Part shown: positions 20,801 to 33,347 of the stretch, one piece after another
Numbering within the stretch: position 1 is the stretch's first letter
Layout of the letters: each line of letters begins with the position of its first letter
Assembly (NCBI GenBank): GCA_009193035.1
Contig: SWDT01000039.1
Span: 124,001 to 188,000 of the forward strand
Length of the DNA stretch: 64,000 bases
Direction: 5' to 3'
From: Halicephalobus mephisto
Lineage: Eukaryota; Nematoda; Chromadorea; Rhabditida; Panagrolaimidae
Position numbers and translations under genes: made by a program
Notes under the pieces: model-generated
Databases searched by the model: none
What the model was told of the DNA's origin: nothing
The model's input: the letters and a program-made list of their open reading frames with translations, nothing else

Positions 20801-23800
20801 CCTTCCGTTGGATCGGGGTTTTGGACATTGCTGGTTTCGAAATTTTCGACAGCAACAGTTTCGAACAACTTTGGATCAATTTTGTCAATGAAAAACTTCA
20901 GCAATTTTTCAATCATCATATGTTTGTTTTGGAACAAGAAGAATATAAAAGAGAAGGGATCAACTGGGAATTCATCGACTTCGGACTCGATCTTCAGGCT
21001 TGCATCGACCTCATCGAGAAGCCCTTAGGCATCGTCTCTATGCTCGACGAAGAATGCATCGTCCCTAAGGCTACTGACATGACTTATGTCGAGAAATTAA
21101 ACACTCAACACATGGGGAAACATACGAACTTTCAAAAACCTAAACCCCCTAAGGGAAAACAGGGCATCGCTCATTTCGCCATTGTCCATTACGCCGGAAC
21201 TGTCCGCTACAACGCTGACTCTTGGCTGGACAAGAACAAAGATCCACTTAACGACAATGCTGTCGCTATTTTGAAGACATCTGATAAATCTAATCTGATT
21301 TATCAAGTCTGGGAAAATTACAAAACTGAAGTTGATCGTGAAGCCGAACTTTCACGTGGAAAAACTTCAGAAAAGAAAAAAGGAAAATCAGGATCTTTTA
21401 TGACGGTTTCCATGATGTATCGTGAATCCTTGAACAGCTTGATGAACATGCTGAATCAGACACATCCCCACTTTATCCGTTGTATCATCCCCAATGAACA
21501 GAAAAAAAGTGGCGTCATCGAAGCTCCTTTGGTTCTGAATCAGGTAGGATTTTTAATTAATTTTATAAATTACCATAAAAATGAAAATTTACGTCGGAAT
21601 AACTCCGTGAAAATTTTAAGTTTTGGAAAATCACGAAATTTAGGTAAAAACGAGCTGATGTCGAAACGAATTTTCAACTTTATTTTTTCGACTCGTTATT
21701 GCGCGGAAATATTAAATTTTTAAAAAAGTTAAAAACAAAAATACGGAGTAAAATTGTCTCGACACGAATTTTAAAACTAAAAAATTAAAGTAAAAGAAGA
21801 GCGAGAAGATAATGCGAGTCGACTCTTGTAGGATTGCCAGATTTTCCACTTTCTACTAGTCCTCTCTGCGCGCGAATTCAAAAATTGCAAAAAATCACCC
21901 AATTCTAAAAATTAAAAATCAAATTTTACAGTAAATTTTTCAAAGAAATTTCACGAATTTAGGTAAAAACGAAAAAGCAAGTCAATTATTATATATCAAC
22001 TTTTCTGTAGATTTATATATTAATTTTTTTTAATTTATATATGAGTTTTTTAGGATTTATATATTAATTTTTTAAAATTTATATGAGTTTTTTAGAATTT
22101 TTGGGAGAATAAAATTTCAGCTTACCTGCAACGGTGTCTTGGAAGGAATCCGTATTTGTCGCAAAGGTTTCCCTAACCGTCTCCAGTTCGTCGAATTCCG
22201 TTACCGTTATGCCATCCTGGCCGCGGATGAAGCTGCCGACGCCGATGCTGAGAAAGCTTCGAAGAAAATGCTTAAGAAAATTTCAGATTCTGGCAAACTT
22301 CAAATTGAAAATTACAAAATTGGAAAAACTAAAGTGTTTTTCAAAGCTGGAATTCTCGCGAAATTGGAGGATTTACGTGATGAAGCTCTCGCGGTGATTA
22401 TGACGAAACTTCAATCCGCTTGTCGGGCTTACTTGGCCAGATGCGGGTACAAACGACTCCAGAAGCAGCAGTACGCCATCTACCAGGTCCAGAACAACGT
22501 CCGTTCCTGGCTCACCCTGAGGTCCTGGCCGTGGTACAAGCTCTACCAAAAAGTCAAGCCTCTGCTCGTAGGTCTGAGGTCCAATGCTGAAGTTGAAGCG
22601 CTCGAAAAAAGAATCAAGGTAAACTTTTATCTATATCCACCTCTTCAGTTATTTTTTCTCTAGACAGTTTTGTCTGGTTTAAAATCGACGAAAACTCAGA
22701 TAGTTGATTTATTTGCTTTAGACTGAGCTTAATCCAATTGCAGGAAATGGAAGAGCTTCAAAAACTTGAAACTGATAGAACCGAGAAACTCAGAGAAGAA
22801 CTTCAAAAACGCGACGCTGAGAACGAGAAGCTGAAAGATAGTCTCGCCAAAGAACAACACGAGAAAAATAAGAGACAACAAAATATCGACGTAAGTTTTG
22901 TAAAATTTATATTCTATATGATTACCTATACTTGCATGCATTCCCATATTTTTATATTATTTTTTTGCTGATTTTTATATATAATTACATCGATTTTTGC
23001 TGATTTTTATACATGATCACATGTAATTATATGGATTTTTACAAATTTTTATATATAATTACATATATTTTTGCAGATTTTTATATACAATTACTTATAC
23101 TTTTACAAATTTTTATATATAATCACATGTAATTATATGGATTTTTATATACAATTGCATATATTTTTATATATAATTACGTAGATTTTTATATTTTCGT
23201 GTTTATATGTATTTATACATTGTAACAAGTTTTCATATATAATAACATAAATTTGCATATTTTTATGTATAATCACTTGGATTTATATATTTTTTATCTA
23301 TGATCATGTATTTTTTATATTTTTACCAGTTTTTATATATATTTATATATATTTAAGTAAATTTATATATTTTTTACATCGTCACACATAATAACATAGA
23401 TTTTTATATATTTATATATATGATCGCATAGCTATGTAGGTTTTTACATTTTTAAACAGATTTTTGCATTTTTATAAATATTTTCATATATTTTTGTTTT
23501 TACACTTATTTTATATAATTTTGCAAATTTTTATATGTTTCATCGATAATTGACTTATTTCAGATTCTGAACGAGAAATTGAAGGACGAACAGCAACGTT
23601 ACGAGGAGTTGGCTCAGCGTGCTGAAGACAGACAGAAACAAATGGAGAAAGACATGAAATCTATGCAGGAGAAATTCACTCATGAAAGACATGAACTTGA
23701 AGCTAATATTAATCGTAAACAACAAGAAACTGAAGAAATTAGAAGACAACTAGAACTTCAACAAGATCAAAATGCTTCTCTTCTGCAACAGAAAAAAGCA

Positions 23801-24559
23801 CAAGAAACCGCCAATCAGGATCTTGTGGATCAAATGGATATGCTTCAGAATAAGTTTGAAAGATTGGAAAATGAAAGAAAAAAAATTATGGAAGATTTAG
23901 AACAAGCAGAAGAGAAATGGAATGCTGAAAGAAGAATGAAAGAGGAAGCAATTAAATCTAAAAGAAAACTCGAAAGTGAATATAAAAATTTGATGGATAA
24001 ATTTGAACTTCTTCAACAAAATCACAAAGATAGTGCTTCTGACAATAAACGTCGTGAACAGGAAATAGCTGAATGGAGAAATAAAGCCCATGAAGACGCG
24101 AATTTGATCACGAAACTCCAGATCAACATCCGTCAGCTGATAACCCGGATCGAGGAACTCGAAGAAGAACTTGAAAACGAACAACGGGCCAAGAGCAGAA
24201 TAGAACGTCTCAGATTGGATGCTCAAACAGAGTTAAACTCTCTTCATGAACAAATTACCGAAGCTAATGGTCAACTCAATATCCAAATCCACTTGAATAA
24301 AGCTCGTCAACAAGAACTTTCGGATTTACATAGAGAACTTGAGAAAAAAAATATTTCTCACGAAACAAACATCGCGGATTTGTGCTCGATGCAATGGCTA
24401 ACTTTGAACAACTTACGTAATCTCTCTCAACAAGCCCAATTCCTCGAAAATGAAGCCAACAGAGTTTTGGATTTCCGCAATGCCACCAAAAATCCAAACT
24501 CCTTCCTTCCTCGCAGTTACTCGTCCAAGGATTTTTACAAGTCTGAACTCGATATTTGA
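14836..24559 (+). CDS. class II (sarcomeric-type) myosin heavy chain with very short rod
   Basis: Twelve exons (14836-14913, 15309-15440, 15488-15628, 16354-16510, 16555-16682, 18856-19015, 19281-19373, 19413-19516, 20440-21543, 22121-22618, 22744-22890, 23564-24559) join in phase to 1245 residues. The order is an SH3-like N-terminus ([11 protein letters not shown]), P-loop GESGAGKT (180-187), switch [10 protein letters not shown] (238-246), switch II DIAGFE (about 460), relay helix, lysine-rich loop 2 (KKKGKSGSF), reactive cysteines C702 and C712 in [17 protein letters not shown], converter, two IQ motifs and the KPLL hinge (about 842). All motor motifs look functional. Heptad coiled coil runs from about 845 to 1187, then a unique 59-residue end ([19 protein letters not shown]). 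Muscle myosins have a rod of about 1100 residues; here the light-meromyosin part needed for filament assembly is missing. No frameshift or stop is seen. The likely origin is duplication of a muscle myosin gene with loss of the 3' half. Confidence 0.93.
16850..17400. repeat. hairpin-bearing minisatellite in myosin intron 5
   Basis: A unit of about 65 bases repeats eight or so times with TTGCACGCAAAGTGCAGATT (or TTGCAAGCAAACTGCAAATT) followed by TTGACTTTGATGTCGACTTA. The TGCAC...GTGCA arms pair, so each unit holds a small hairpin. A related array lies at 35380-35950. Confidence 0.75.
17700..18710. repeat. inverted and tandem array of a 150-180 base repeat in myosin intron 5
   Basis: The left unit (17700-17885) is the reverse complement of the units that follow from 17890. 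Each right-hand unit reads GATCCCCTATTTCGTAATTT...AATTTCGAAATCAGTAA...AAAGAAAAAAACAAGGAGC...ATGTCTTAC. About five direct units follow. A further single copy lies at 34495-34690. Confidence 0.75.
21785..21890. repeat. copy of the GCGCGGGAATTC-type dispersed repeat
   Basis: Contains AATGCGAGTCGACTCTTGTA, TTGCCAGATTTTCCACTTTC, TACTAGTCCTCTCTGCGCGC and GAATTC in the same order as the copies at 3672 and 3851. It lies in myosin intron 9. Confidence 0.75.
22975..23555. repeat. TTTTTATATATAATTACAT-rich low-complexity intron
   Basis: Nearly the whole of myosin intron 11 is a degenerate repeat of TTTTATATATAATTACATGG-like units. No coding or structural signal is seen. Confidence 0.7.
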
Positions 24560-25146
24560 ATCTTTTTCTTTTTTAAGTACTGTAGTTATCAGTCTCTATT
24601 ACAGTAATCAACCGCTAGAAATGTAAATTATTTAAATAGTTGCTGGCGGAAGTTTCAACTTAGTCCTAATCGATACAGTAAGCTCCTAGTTCTGTCACAA
24701 ATTTTCTTCTTACAGTATAATGAGTCGTACTTCATATCATCATAAAAGTGGAATAAAAATTGTCTCAGAAGGAATTTTTAAGTTTTCAGAAGTTACAGTA
24801 ATCTAAAATCTGGACTTTCAGGGGAAGGTTATTTCGAAATCAATCATATTGCAAAAATTAAAATTGAAATTTCTTCCAAAATGGTCCTGAAGAGAATTTC
24901 GAAAAGTTCTTAGAAGTTACAGTAATCAAAAATTTAAATTATCGAGAAAGGTTATTTCAGGTGATTATGTTGTAAAAAATTGAAATTTCTCGAAAAATGG
25001 TCCTGAAGGGAATTTCGAAAAGTTCTTAGAAGTTACAGTAATTTAAAATTGAAATTTCCTACAAAATGGTTCTGAAGGGAATTTCGAGAAGTTTTTAAAA
25101 ATTAAAATATGGAAAAAATTAAAATTTTAGAAAATTTAAAAAGATC

Positions 25147-25169
25147 AAGGTCGTTGACCGACCTTTTTT
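25147..25169 (+). other. short hairpin followed by T tract
   Basis: AAGGTCG (25147-25153), loop TTGAC and CGACCTT (25159-25165) form a perfect 7-bp stem directly followed by a T run, a layout like an RNA polymerase III transcript end. No internal promoter boxes are clear, so a small RNA gene is only a possibility. Confidence 0.2.
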
Positions 25170-26129
25170 GACTTTTTTATCGGTTTCCTAGTTCGACCGA
25201 TTCAGGCAACCACTCCGATTAAGTAAACATATTTTTTTAATTTTCTAAGAAAATAACGTTTCCAAAATGTGTTTTGAAATTGCTGATCATTGGCCAATTA
25301 GTCTGAAATATTTTTCAAAAAAAATGACATCAATTAATTCATTGCAAAAAAACAATTTTTTTTCGGAATTGTGTTAAGAATTTTTTTGAAGTTTTCACCA
25401 ATTCTGGAAATTTCAATAAACTTCTAATTTAAATTAATAAAAATTTTTTTCGAAATTGTCTCGAAGTGAATTTTTAAAATAAAAAACATCTTTTATTTTT
25501 AAATTTTCTAATAAAACCATTTTTAAATAAAAGATTTTTTGACTTTTAAAATAAAAATTTTTTTACTTTTAAATTTTTAAATAAAAACATCATTTTTTTT
25601 TAATTCTTAAATAAGGAAATTTTTTAAATTTTTAAATAAGTGTTTTTTATTTTTTTAATTTCTAAATAAAATGTTTTTTTTTAATTTTTAAATAAAAATG
25701 TTTTTTTTAATTTTTAAATGTGTAATTTATTTTTTGTAAAAAAAAATTTGTAAAAAATTGCCGCTCCCCAGACATTCTAGTTTCCGAAGATCAGTTTTTT
25801 GTTCGTGCAGCATTCAGAATTCCTACAGTATGCCTGGTAGCTGAACTTGTTTTTATCAAAGATACCCGTTGATTTTCGCCAACCTGATCTTTGAATCTGA
25901 CGAAATGTTTAAAAAGTCACATTCAACTACTGGATTTTTAATGAGCTATCGTCGACATAAAAATGAAAAACAAAAATTATTACAAAATTGTCTAGACATA
26001 AATTTTCTAAAAAATTTTAAAATAAAACATGTTTAATTTTGTAGTTTTGTCAAATTTTTTTATTTTTTCAGTTTTTTCTACTTTTTGCACAAAATAAAAA
26101 AAAATTTTCTTAAAGAATTTTGAAAATAA

Positions 26130-26375
26130 AAAAGTGAACGAAAAATCGAGAGTCGATTTCTGTTGTTTTTCCTTGCCAAATTTGCCACTTTTGATTTTTC
26201 TACAAACTTTTCTCACTTTTCGCGGGAATTCAAAAAAGTTAAATTTCATTTTTAATTTTTGCAATAATTTAAAAGTAATTTATATATTTTAAATAAAATT
26301 CGAAAAAATCAAAAATTAACTTTTCTTTTTTGTCAAATTTAAAATTTTTATTTTTTTACTTTTCGCGGGAATTCA
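26130..26375. repeat. two diverged copies of the CGCGGGAATTC-type dispersed repeat
   Basis: The first copy has GAGAGTCGATTTCTGTTGTT, TTGCCAAATTTGCCACTTTT and TTTTCGCGGGAATTC (ending 26231). The second is a fragment with only TTTTCGCGGGAATTC near 26358-26374. Confidence 0.65.
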
Positions 26376-27434
26376 AAAATTTCAAAAAATTATTTTTTTT
26401 AAATTACACATATTTCTAATATTTTTTGTCACAAATAATCAATAATCAAAATTTTCAAAAAACAATCTACAGTATACTTGAAAATAATCAATAATTTTTT
26501 TCTCGAGTCAAATTGAACATCATTATTCCAAAATTTTTACAATTGTTTTTTATTTTTTGCAGACATGTAAGAAATTTCAAATATTTTTATAAAATCAATT
26601 TATTTCTACAGTATATAAACCCGAGTAAAAATACAAATTTTCCAGGACAATCGAAAATTGAAATTGTTAAACCAAAATTTTTTCAAAAATAATATTGCAA
26701 AAAAAATATGGTAACAATATCAAAAATCGATTAAAATATTAGTCCTATATTCTACAGTAAAATAAAACACGTAAAATGCCAAATACAGTAATCATCACAA
26801 AATCCTTAAAAAATACATTTTTAAGTTTTTCACAGTAATTAACCAGTAAAAAACACTTTTTAAAAAGTTATTTTTTACAGTAATCCATAAAAAACACTTT
26901 AAAAAAGTCATTTTCTACTGTAAATGAGCAGTAAAAATATATTTTTCGAAAAAGATATTTTTTACAGTAATTAACCAGTAAAAAAACACTTTTCAAAAAA
27001 GTAATTTTCCACAGTAATTAACCAGTAAAAAAACACTTTTTTAAAAAGTTATTTTTTACTGAAATTGAGCAGTAAAAAGTAATAACTATAATTCATGGCA
27101 TTTAACAAAAGTAAAACAAAGCATTATGAATTTAAAAAATATGAAAGAATTTTCGTTATTACACATTGAGCTAATCAGTTATGCCCTAGATCGTTATTAG
27201 TTCAGAAATCCGACATTCATAGAATATAGCCTTAGGGGGTTAGTACGTTAAGACATTCCTAAATGTACAAAACACAAAATAATACCCGTAAAATAAAAAA
27301 CAACAATATTCAAATCTTTTAGGTATATATTCACCCTCATAGATGATTTAAGGCAAAAAATTTGCACTAAAACCGGACATGCAGGAATATAACCCGCCAG
27401 AGGTAAAAAATTAAATTTCTCTAAAATACTTCTT

Positions 27435-29009
27435 TTACCAATATGGTCCTTCCGTGCTCAAGTCTTTCCAACTTGCAAATCTAGACCAACTAGCACAATT
27501 CATTTTGTAAGCATCATCAACATCACTTGATCTTCTAGGTCGAGAGGATACGCTTTCTGCCTGAGGGGATTTCGGCGGGACATTCGGTGAAATCAACGAG
27601 TAATTCTTTCCATCATCTGAATCCCAGTATTCAACTCCATCAGCTACATAACAAACACAAAATTCAATTTTGGTAATCTAAAAATTAATTTTCTCATTTT
27701 CAAATATGAAAAATTCTTACTTCTTCTCCATTCATTGGAATTTCGATCTCAAAACTAAAAGTATCGTATACTTTTGAGGAGGAAGCTTGATATACAGCCG
27801 GGCGATCAAAATAACTTTTCCATCCATCACTTGTGTAACGAATAAATACGTGCTTTTCGAAAGAAATATTTGCTACCTAAAAACAATTTAAACATTTTCA
27901 AAATTACTTTTTTTAAGTTTGTTTTTTATTTTTCCGGAATTTATTCTTTTTTAATTCAAATCTTAAATATTTCAACCAATTTAGAAAATCCAAAATAATT
28001 TTTAAATAATTTTAAAAAATAAGTTTTAAATAATTTTAAATAATTTAAAAACTTACTTTGATTGTTCCTAACATTTTACAGTAATCATTTCTCAACATAA
28101 CATTTTCCAAGGCCACTTTGTTCTTCTCCAACGTTTCTCTAAACTTAACATATTCACTTGCCGGTTGAGTAAAACCAATTTTCCATGATGCATGTTGTCT
28201 ATTGTAATACATATCATCTTCATCGTCTTCTGAAGAATCTTCATCTGCTGACAATACACCATTATTATTTCTAGCATGAATCGCTTTCAAAAACGCTTTT
28301 GATCCTTTTTTATATCGTCTAATAATAGATGGACTAATTTTAGGTGGAATATCAGAAGATTCAGTCATAACCCGTATACTTTCAAGTACACAACCACAAT
28401 CATCTGCAAATCTTACTTTTTTCTTCTTAATACTCATGATTGATCCTTTAAAATCAGATTCATCCAATTCAAAAGTATCATTCAAATCCACAGATTGATC
28501 ATTTTGTTCATCTTCACTCGTATGTCCACTATCAGCACTAGTCAAAGATTCATCAGATTCTGATTGAATAACTGGATTGTCATTGAAAACTGAAATTTCC
28601 CGATTTAATTTTAAGTACTTTTAAATCTTAAAAAACTACATTAAAAACATCCAAAAATCCTTTAAATTATAAATTTTAAAAATAAAGAATTTCCAAAAAA
28701 TTCATATATAAACTTACATTTAGGATGATTTGTGAAAACATTATTCTGGATTTCAGACAAAATATAACGAGGAAAATGGAGTGTATTCAATCCGGCTGAT
28801 TCACTATGAGATCGAACTTTAAGGGCACTTGGCAAGGCAGTTGATTGAGCCATAGGAAATGAAGCTGCTCTTCTGCACGATGAAGAAAACAAACCACAAG
28901 TTGATGGAGCTGAATGTGGAACAACCGTATTATCGTCTACAGATGATCTAATCCATGTAACATCACCACTTTCCCAACTTTTAACTGGTGACGATCGTAC
29001 ACATTCCAT
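27435..29009 (-). CDS. glycogen-targeting regulatory subunit of protein phosphatase 1 (PPP1R3 family)
   Basis: Four exons (29009-28718, 28589-28057, 27876-27721, 27677-27435) join in phase to 407 residues. An RVxF docking motif KKVRF (154-158) in KKKKVRFADD binds the PP1 catalytic subunit. After an acidic stretch the CBM21 glycogen-binding domain (about 225-355) reads WKIGFTQPASEYVKFRETL, KVALENVMLRNDYCKMLGTI, VANISFEKHVFIRYTSDGWK and YVADGVEYWDSDDGKNYSL, the standard family order. The protein brings PP1 to glycogen particles, promoting dephosphorylation of glycogen synthase. The start chosen is the first ATG after a TTTTTTAG acceptor, so a 5' non-coding exon or spliced leader is likely; a possible upstream exon with a GTAAGT donor lies near 29410. 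The C-terminus past the domain has no known motif. Confidence 0.93.
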
Positions 29010-29920
29010 TCTAAAAAACAAAATTTTTTTAATTTACAAAATATTTTCAACACGAATTTTCCAACTTCCAAAAAACGAATCTATTTAAAAATTCAAAATT
29101 CCACATCATACTCATTTCATCATAATCAAAAATCATATATAAATTCCTCCACAAAATCCCTCCAACACAAATTCCTATAAACAACCCCCATATGACATCC
29201 CAAATTCCACATTATACTCATCTCATCATAATCATAAATACCATATATGAATTTTTCTACAAACTCCTTTCAACACAAATTTATAGAAATTTCTGTAAAC
29301 AACTCTACGTGATATTCCAAAATCTACATTATCGTCTTTTCACAATTGCGTAAACAATATAAAAATCAAAAACAAATTGTCCTTACTAATGAACTCTTGG
29401 GCTCTAACTTACGTAACAACGCTATCTTTACTCCAGTCATTTCGCGACCAATTTTTCCGGACTTACATCATTAAAAATTAAACCTAAAACATCCCAAACT
29501 AACATATCCAAAATCCCCAATCCTTAATCTACTTCTAAAATTAATTTTCATATAAAACTTAAAAATTTTTAAAATCCTTAAAAACGTAAAAATTCTAGAA
29601 ACAAGTTTAAAATCACATTCGATATCGAAAAATTTTGGGAAAAAAGCCAACAGAAACAAATATATCGGTCAACCAGAACCAATGATAAAGATGATTATCG
29701 CAAACCATTGGGGGTCATTCGCAGTACACAAAACCAGATATATCTAACGAACAAACCACAAAACCTCTTCAAATCTATTCCGTCTCTTAATACTCTACTT
29801 TTTCAACAAATACTTTTTAAAACTTATTTTTTAAAATTTAAATTTTCTTAAAATGACAATCAAGATTGATGACATACGACATTCTGCAATAAAATTGCCC
29901 CAAATGCACCTATAACGAAA

Positions 29921-29961
29921 TCACGTGATTAGCATCTAAGTCTGTTGTACCTATCACGTGA
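29921..29961. promoter_or_regulatory. pair of TCACGTGA E-boxes upstream of the PP1 glycogen subunit
   Basis: TCACGTGA occurs at 29921-29928 and 29954-29961, 33 bases apart, about 900 bases before the PPP1R3-like ATG. This palindrome is the preferred core of bHLH-zip factors of the TFEB/HLH-30, MITF and MAX classes. Another copy lies at 32702-32709. Binding is inferred only. Confidence 0.3.
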
Positions 29962-32803
29962 ACGAGTATCATTCTGACGGATAGAGCAAAAATCACATTT
30001 CATTGGATAAAGACACAAAACGCAACAAATGATCACTTAAAGATAAAAAAAGATTTTTTTACACAAATCGTAATAAAAAAAACTAAAAATAGTAAAAAAT
30101 AATTATCTAAAATCATCTTAGAAAATATTCAACAAATCACAAACACAAAAAATAAAACTTTCGCATTAATTTTAATCAGAAAAAATTTAGAAAAAAATTA
30201 TTTAAATACTTTTCAAAATGTTTAAAATTCAATAAATCATTTATTTAAAAATTTCTTTTAATAATCGTTGAGATTTCACCTTTCTACAGTAATCTCAATT
30301 ATAAAAAAAGTAAAAAACATTTAGAAAAACACTCAATACCCTGAAGAAATAAAATTAATGCAGAAATTACTTTTTTAATTACAAAAAAATTAAAAATATC
30401 CAATAGATTAAATTTTATAAAAAATGATCAAATTTTAATAAACTGCCTTATAGTTCGCATTTAATACGTAATTTCAAAAAATATCGGTACTTTAACGATA
30501 AAAATAGAAAAAATTGCATCATTTTCAAAAACAGCAATTAGTAAAAGAAAATTCAAAAATAACAAAAAAAAATGAATCATTTCCAGATCCGTAGGAAGTA
30601 TTTCCATAACTAAATTACAGTATCTAATACAATAATCAAAAATTTCAAATTCTCAAGACAAATTTTTAATTCTCTAAATCACATTTCAAAGGTAATTGCC
30701 ACCCAATAAATCACCTCCAAGGTAATCCTAATACCCACTTAATCCTATTACAGTACGTCATGAACTAAGAACACCACAAATCGAAAAATCAAAAGCCCTA
30801 AAATCAATTTTCAATACGGAAATAAATTTGAAGATTTTAATTCTAAAATATCTAAAATCCAATAGTCCATCCTCAGGATAATCTTAATATTTACTCCAAT
30901 TACCGTATTCAATATTTTATAAATTCAAATTTTAAAAATCCCAACTCAAAGATATCATCCAACAAATCCCAAGGTCATAACAAACATCCTCTTAATCCAA
31001 TTACCGTATCCAATATTCTAATAATTTAAATTCAAAAAAATCCCACATAATTTCTAATTTTTAAAATTCCGAAAATTCCAGATCAAAGTCAACTACCATA
31101 CAATAAATAACCTCTAAGGTCAAAACTAGTACCTACCTAATCTCAATTGAAAAACAAACTTTGAAAAAAATATTTTCGAACAGCGGTACATCAAAAGAAA
31201 CTTCCAAAATCAAAACAAGAAAAAAAAAAGTTGAGGTTTGCTTATCGCCTTTATCATTCAAAATTGTGTACTTAAGCTTAGGATTTTTTTCTACAAAAAT
31301 TCTACAGAAATAAAAATTCTAAAAATTTAATATTAAAAAAATAAAAATTCTCTAAAAATTTAATTTTAAAAAAATAAAAATTCTATGAAAATATAATTTT
31401 TAAAAACTTTAAATTTCTCTAAAATCTATAGAATTTAATCTTTTTTAGTTTTAAATTTTTATTTTTTTAAGTTTTAAAATTCTATGAAAATTAAACATCT
31501 TAGAAAATTTTAGGAAAATAAAAATTCTATAAAAATAAATCTTTTTCCAGCTGATAACGATAGCTACCGTTATATATTGAAATTCACGTGTAAATCGCAT
31601 GGTGAAAAACAAAAATCGGTTTTTGATTTTTTTTAAAAACATGAAAATCTTTTAGGTTCTACTCTTCCAAGTGTAACAAAACCTGTCATTACTACAATCA
31701 TAAAAAATTTTATTTTTTTGCAAAAAGACCAAAATTCAAATTAGAAAATCAAAATTGATCTAATTTAAATCGACATTTCCGTTGTAAAATACTTTTTTTA
31801 AAAAAACTTTGATTTTAATTTTTATAATTGATTTTTTCAAAAGTGCAAAATCAGCAATGAATCTTCCAGGTCCAGACCGAACTGATAACAAAGTATCAAA
31901 AACTAAAAAACACCAAACCATCATAAAAATTAAGTTTTTCGAAAATCGTTTCTCAACTGGAAAGTTCCAAAAATTAGTCTGAAGACAAAACTATAAAATT
32001 TAATTTTCACACAATTCTTTCAAAAAAAATTATAAAATATAAAAATTAATTTTATTCTAAAACTTTCTCAACACGAAATTTCGAAACTTTCCAATCGAGA
32101 CTCAAAATATTAATTTTTCAATATTTTAATATAATCAAACTACAGTAAAATTAAAAACTTTCCAGTCAAATCTAAAACCATAAAATTCAATCTTTGCAGG
32201 ATTTCAATGTAATTTTATCTCAATTATAAAATCCTAAAAACTTAAATCGTCCCAAAAAGACTTTCTAGCACTTTTTAGAAAGCAAAGCTGCCTACGTGAC
32301 AATCCAAATCTCCGACGTACTTGCTCCGTGACATTATAAAATTTCGGCATGTTTCTAAAACCGCATTATGCTTAAATCAAAAAATTTCCAAAAACTAATA
32401 AAAACACTATTTTTAAGGATTAAAGATTATCAAAATATTAATTTTTGACAACTTTAAACTTCCACGTAGATACATTATCGATTGTAATTTGGCTAAAAAC
32501 AAATTTTTTATTTTAATCCAAAAACAAAGTACTACATTGTTCTTGTTGCAAAACTCAAAAATCAAAAAAGCGACCAAAAACCGACGATACCATGCAAAAA
32601 AACATTACACTAAATATTCCAAAAACATTGGTCAACGGAAAAATCTCGCGATACTGATTAATTGAAGCCCCATAGTGAAGGTCAGTTGTCACAAAATCGG
32701 TTCACGTGAATATCAATAAAAAATTCAATAAACATGTAAGTCGTGTTAGAGAACATTCAAAAAAGTGGGCCCATTCGAATTTTCACCAAGTGTTGCATAC
32801 TGT

Positions 32804-32822
32804 CGATGGGGTTTCCCCATCG
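32804..32822. other. perfect 8-bp GC-rich hairpin
   Basis: CGATGGGGTTTCCCCATCG forms an 8-bp perfect stem with a TTT loop in otherwise A+T-rich DNA. It lies in a block of less biased composition (32620-32840). It may be structural RNA, a protein-binding palindrome or chance. Confidence 0.3.
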
Positions 32823-33347
32823 CACCGATTGGAGGAAAAAAAGAAAGCACTATTGGCCTAATTTTAATGTTTTTAGAGAATTTAATTCATAAAAACACAA
32901 ACAAGAAATTCAAAACTATACATTCACAAACAGATTAAAATTAATAAATCAACGACATATTCATACGGAATTTAAAATTCATATATCATTGATATATTTA
33001 AGTAAATTTTAAAATTCATATATCAATGATACATTCGCATAAAGTTTAAAATTCATATATCAATAACACACTCAAATAAAACTTAAGATTTATATATCAA
33101 TCCTGTACCCATAAAGTTTAAAATTCATATATCAATGGCACCTTCATATGTAACTCAAGACCCATATTTTCACATTTAAATTTAAATTCATATATCCAAT
33201 CTGATATCCACATATCAAACACAAGTTTACACATAACCTAAGATTCACATATGAGCTATAATCCACATCCGACTTAAGATTCAAATACACCCTAGATCTA
33301 CAAGCAATTATATACTTTTATTCTGGAAGAATCCCTGAAATATAAAA

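Larger units (their letters stand above)
24560..27434. other. intergenic region downstream of myosin with tandem repeats
   Basis: Between the stops of the convergent myosin and PP1-subunit genes. AATAAA near 24753 may be the myosin poly(A) signal. A roughly 110-base unit (ATGGTCCTGAAGGGAATTTC, GTTCTTAGAAGTTACAGTAA) is repeated about three times at 24870-25110. A unit of about 60 bases with TTTTACAGTAATTAACCAGT is repeated four or five times at 26810-27080. No remnant of the missing myosin rod is readable in any frame. Confidence 0.6.
29010..33347. other. long intergenic region without clear genes
   Basis: A+T-rich DNA upstream of the PPP1R3-like gene. Points of note are the E-boxes above, a GT-type donor near 29410 (possible 5' exon), a less A+T-rich block at 32620-32840 with TCACGTGA and a perfect hairpin, and an array of AAATTCATATATCAAT units (about 55 bases each) at 32930-33200. 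No protein-coding exon with conserved features was found on either strand. Confidence 0.5.

Noticed and set aside
26007..26264. Lys/Phe-rich minus-strand ORF
   Set aside because: Low-complexity A+T-rich translation over a dispersed repeat.
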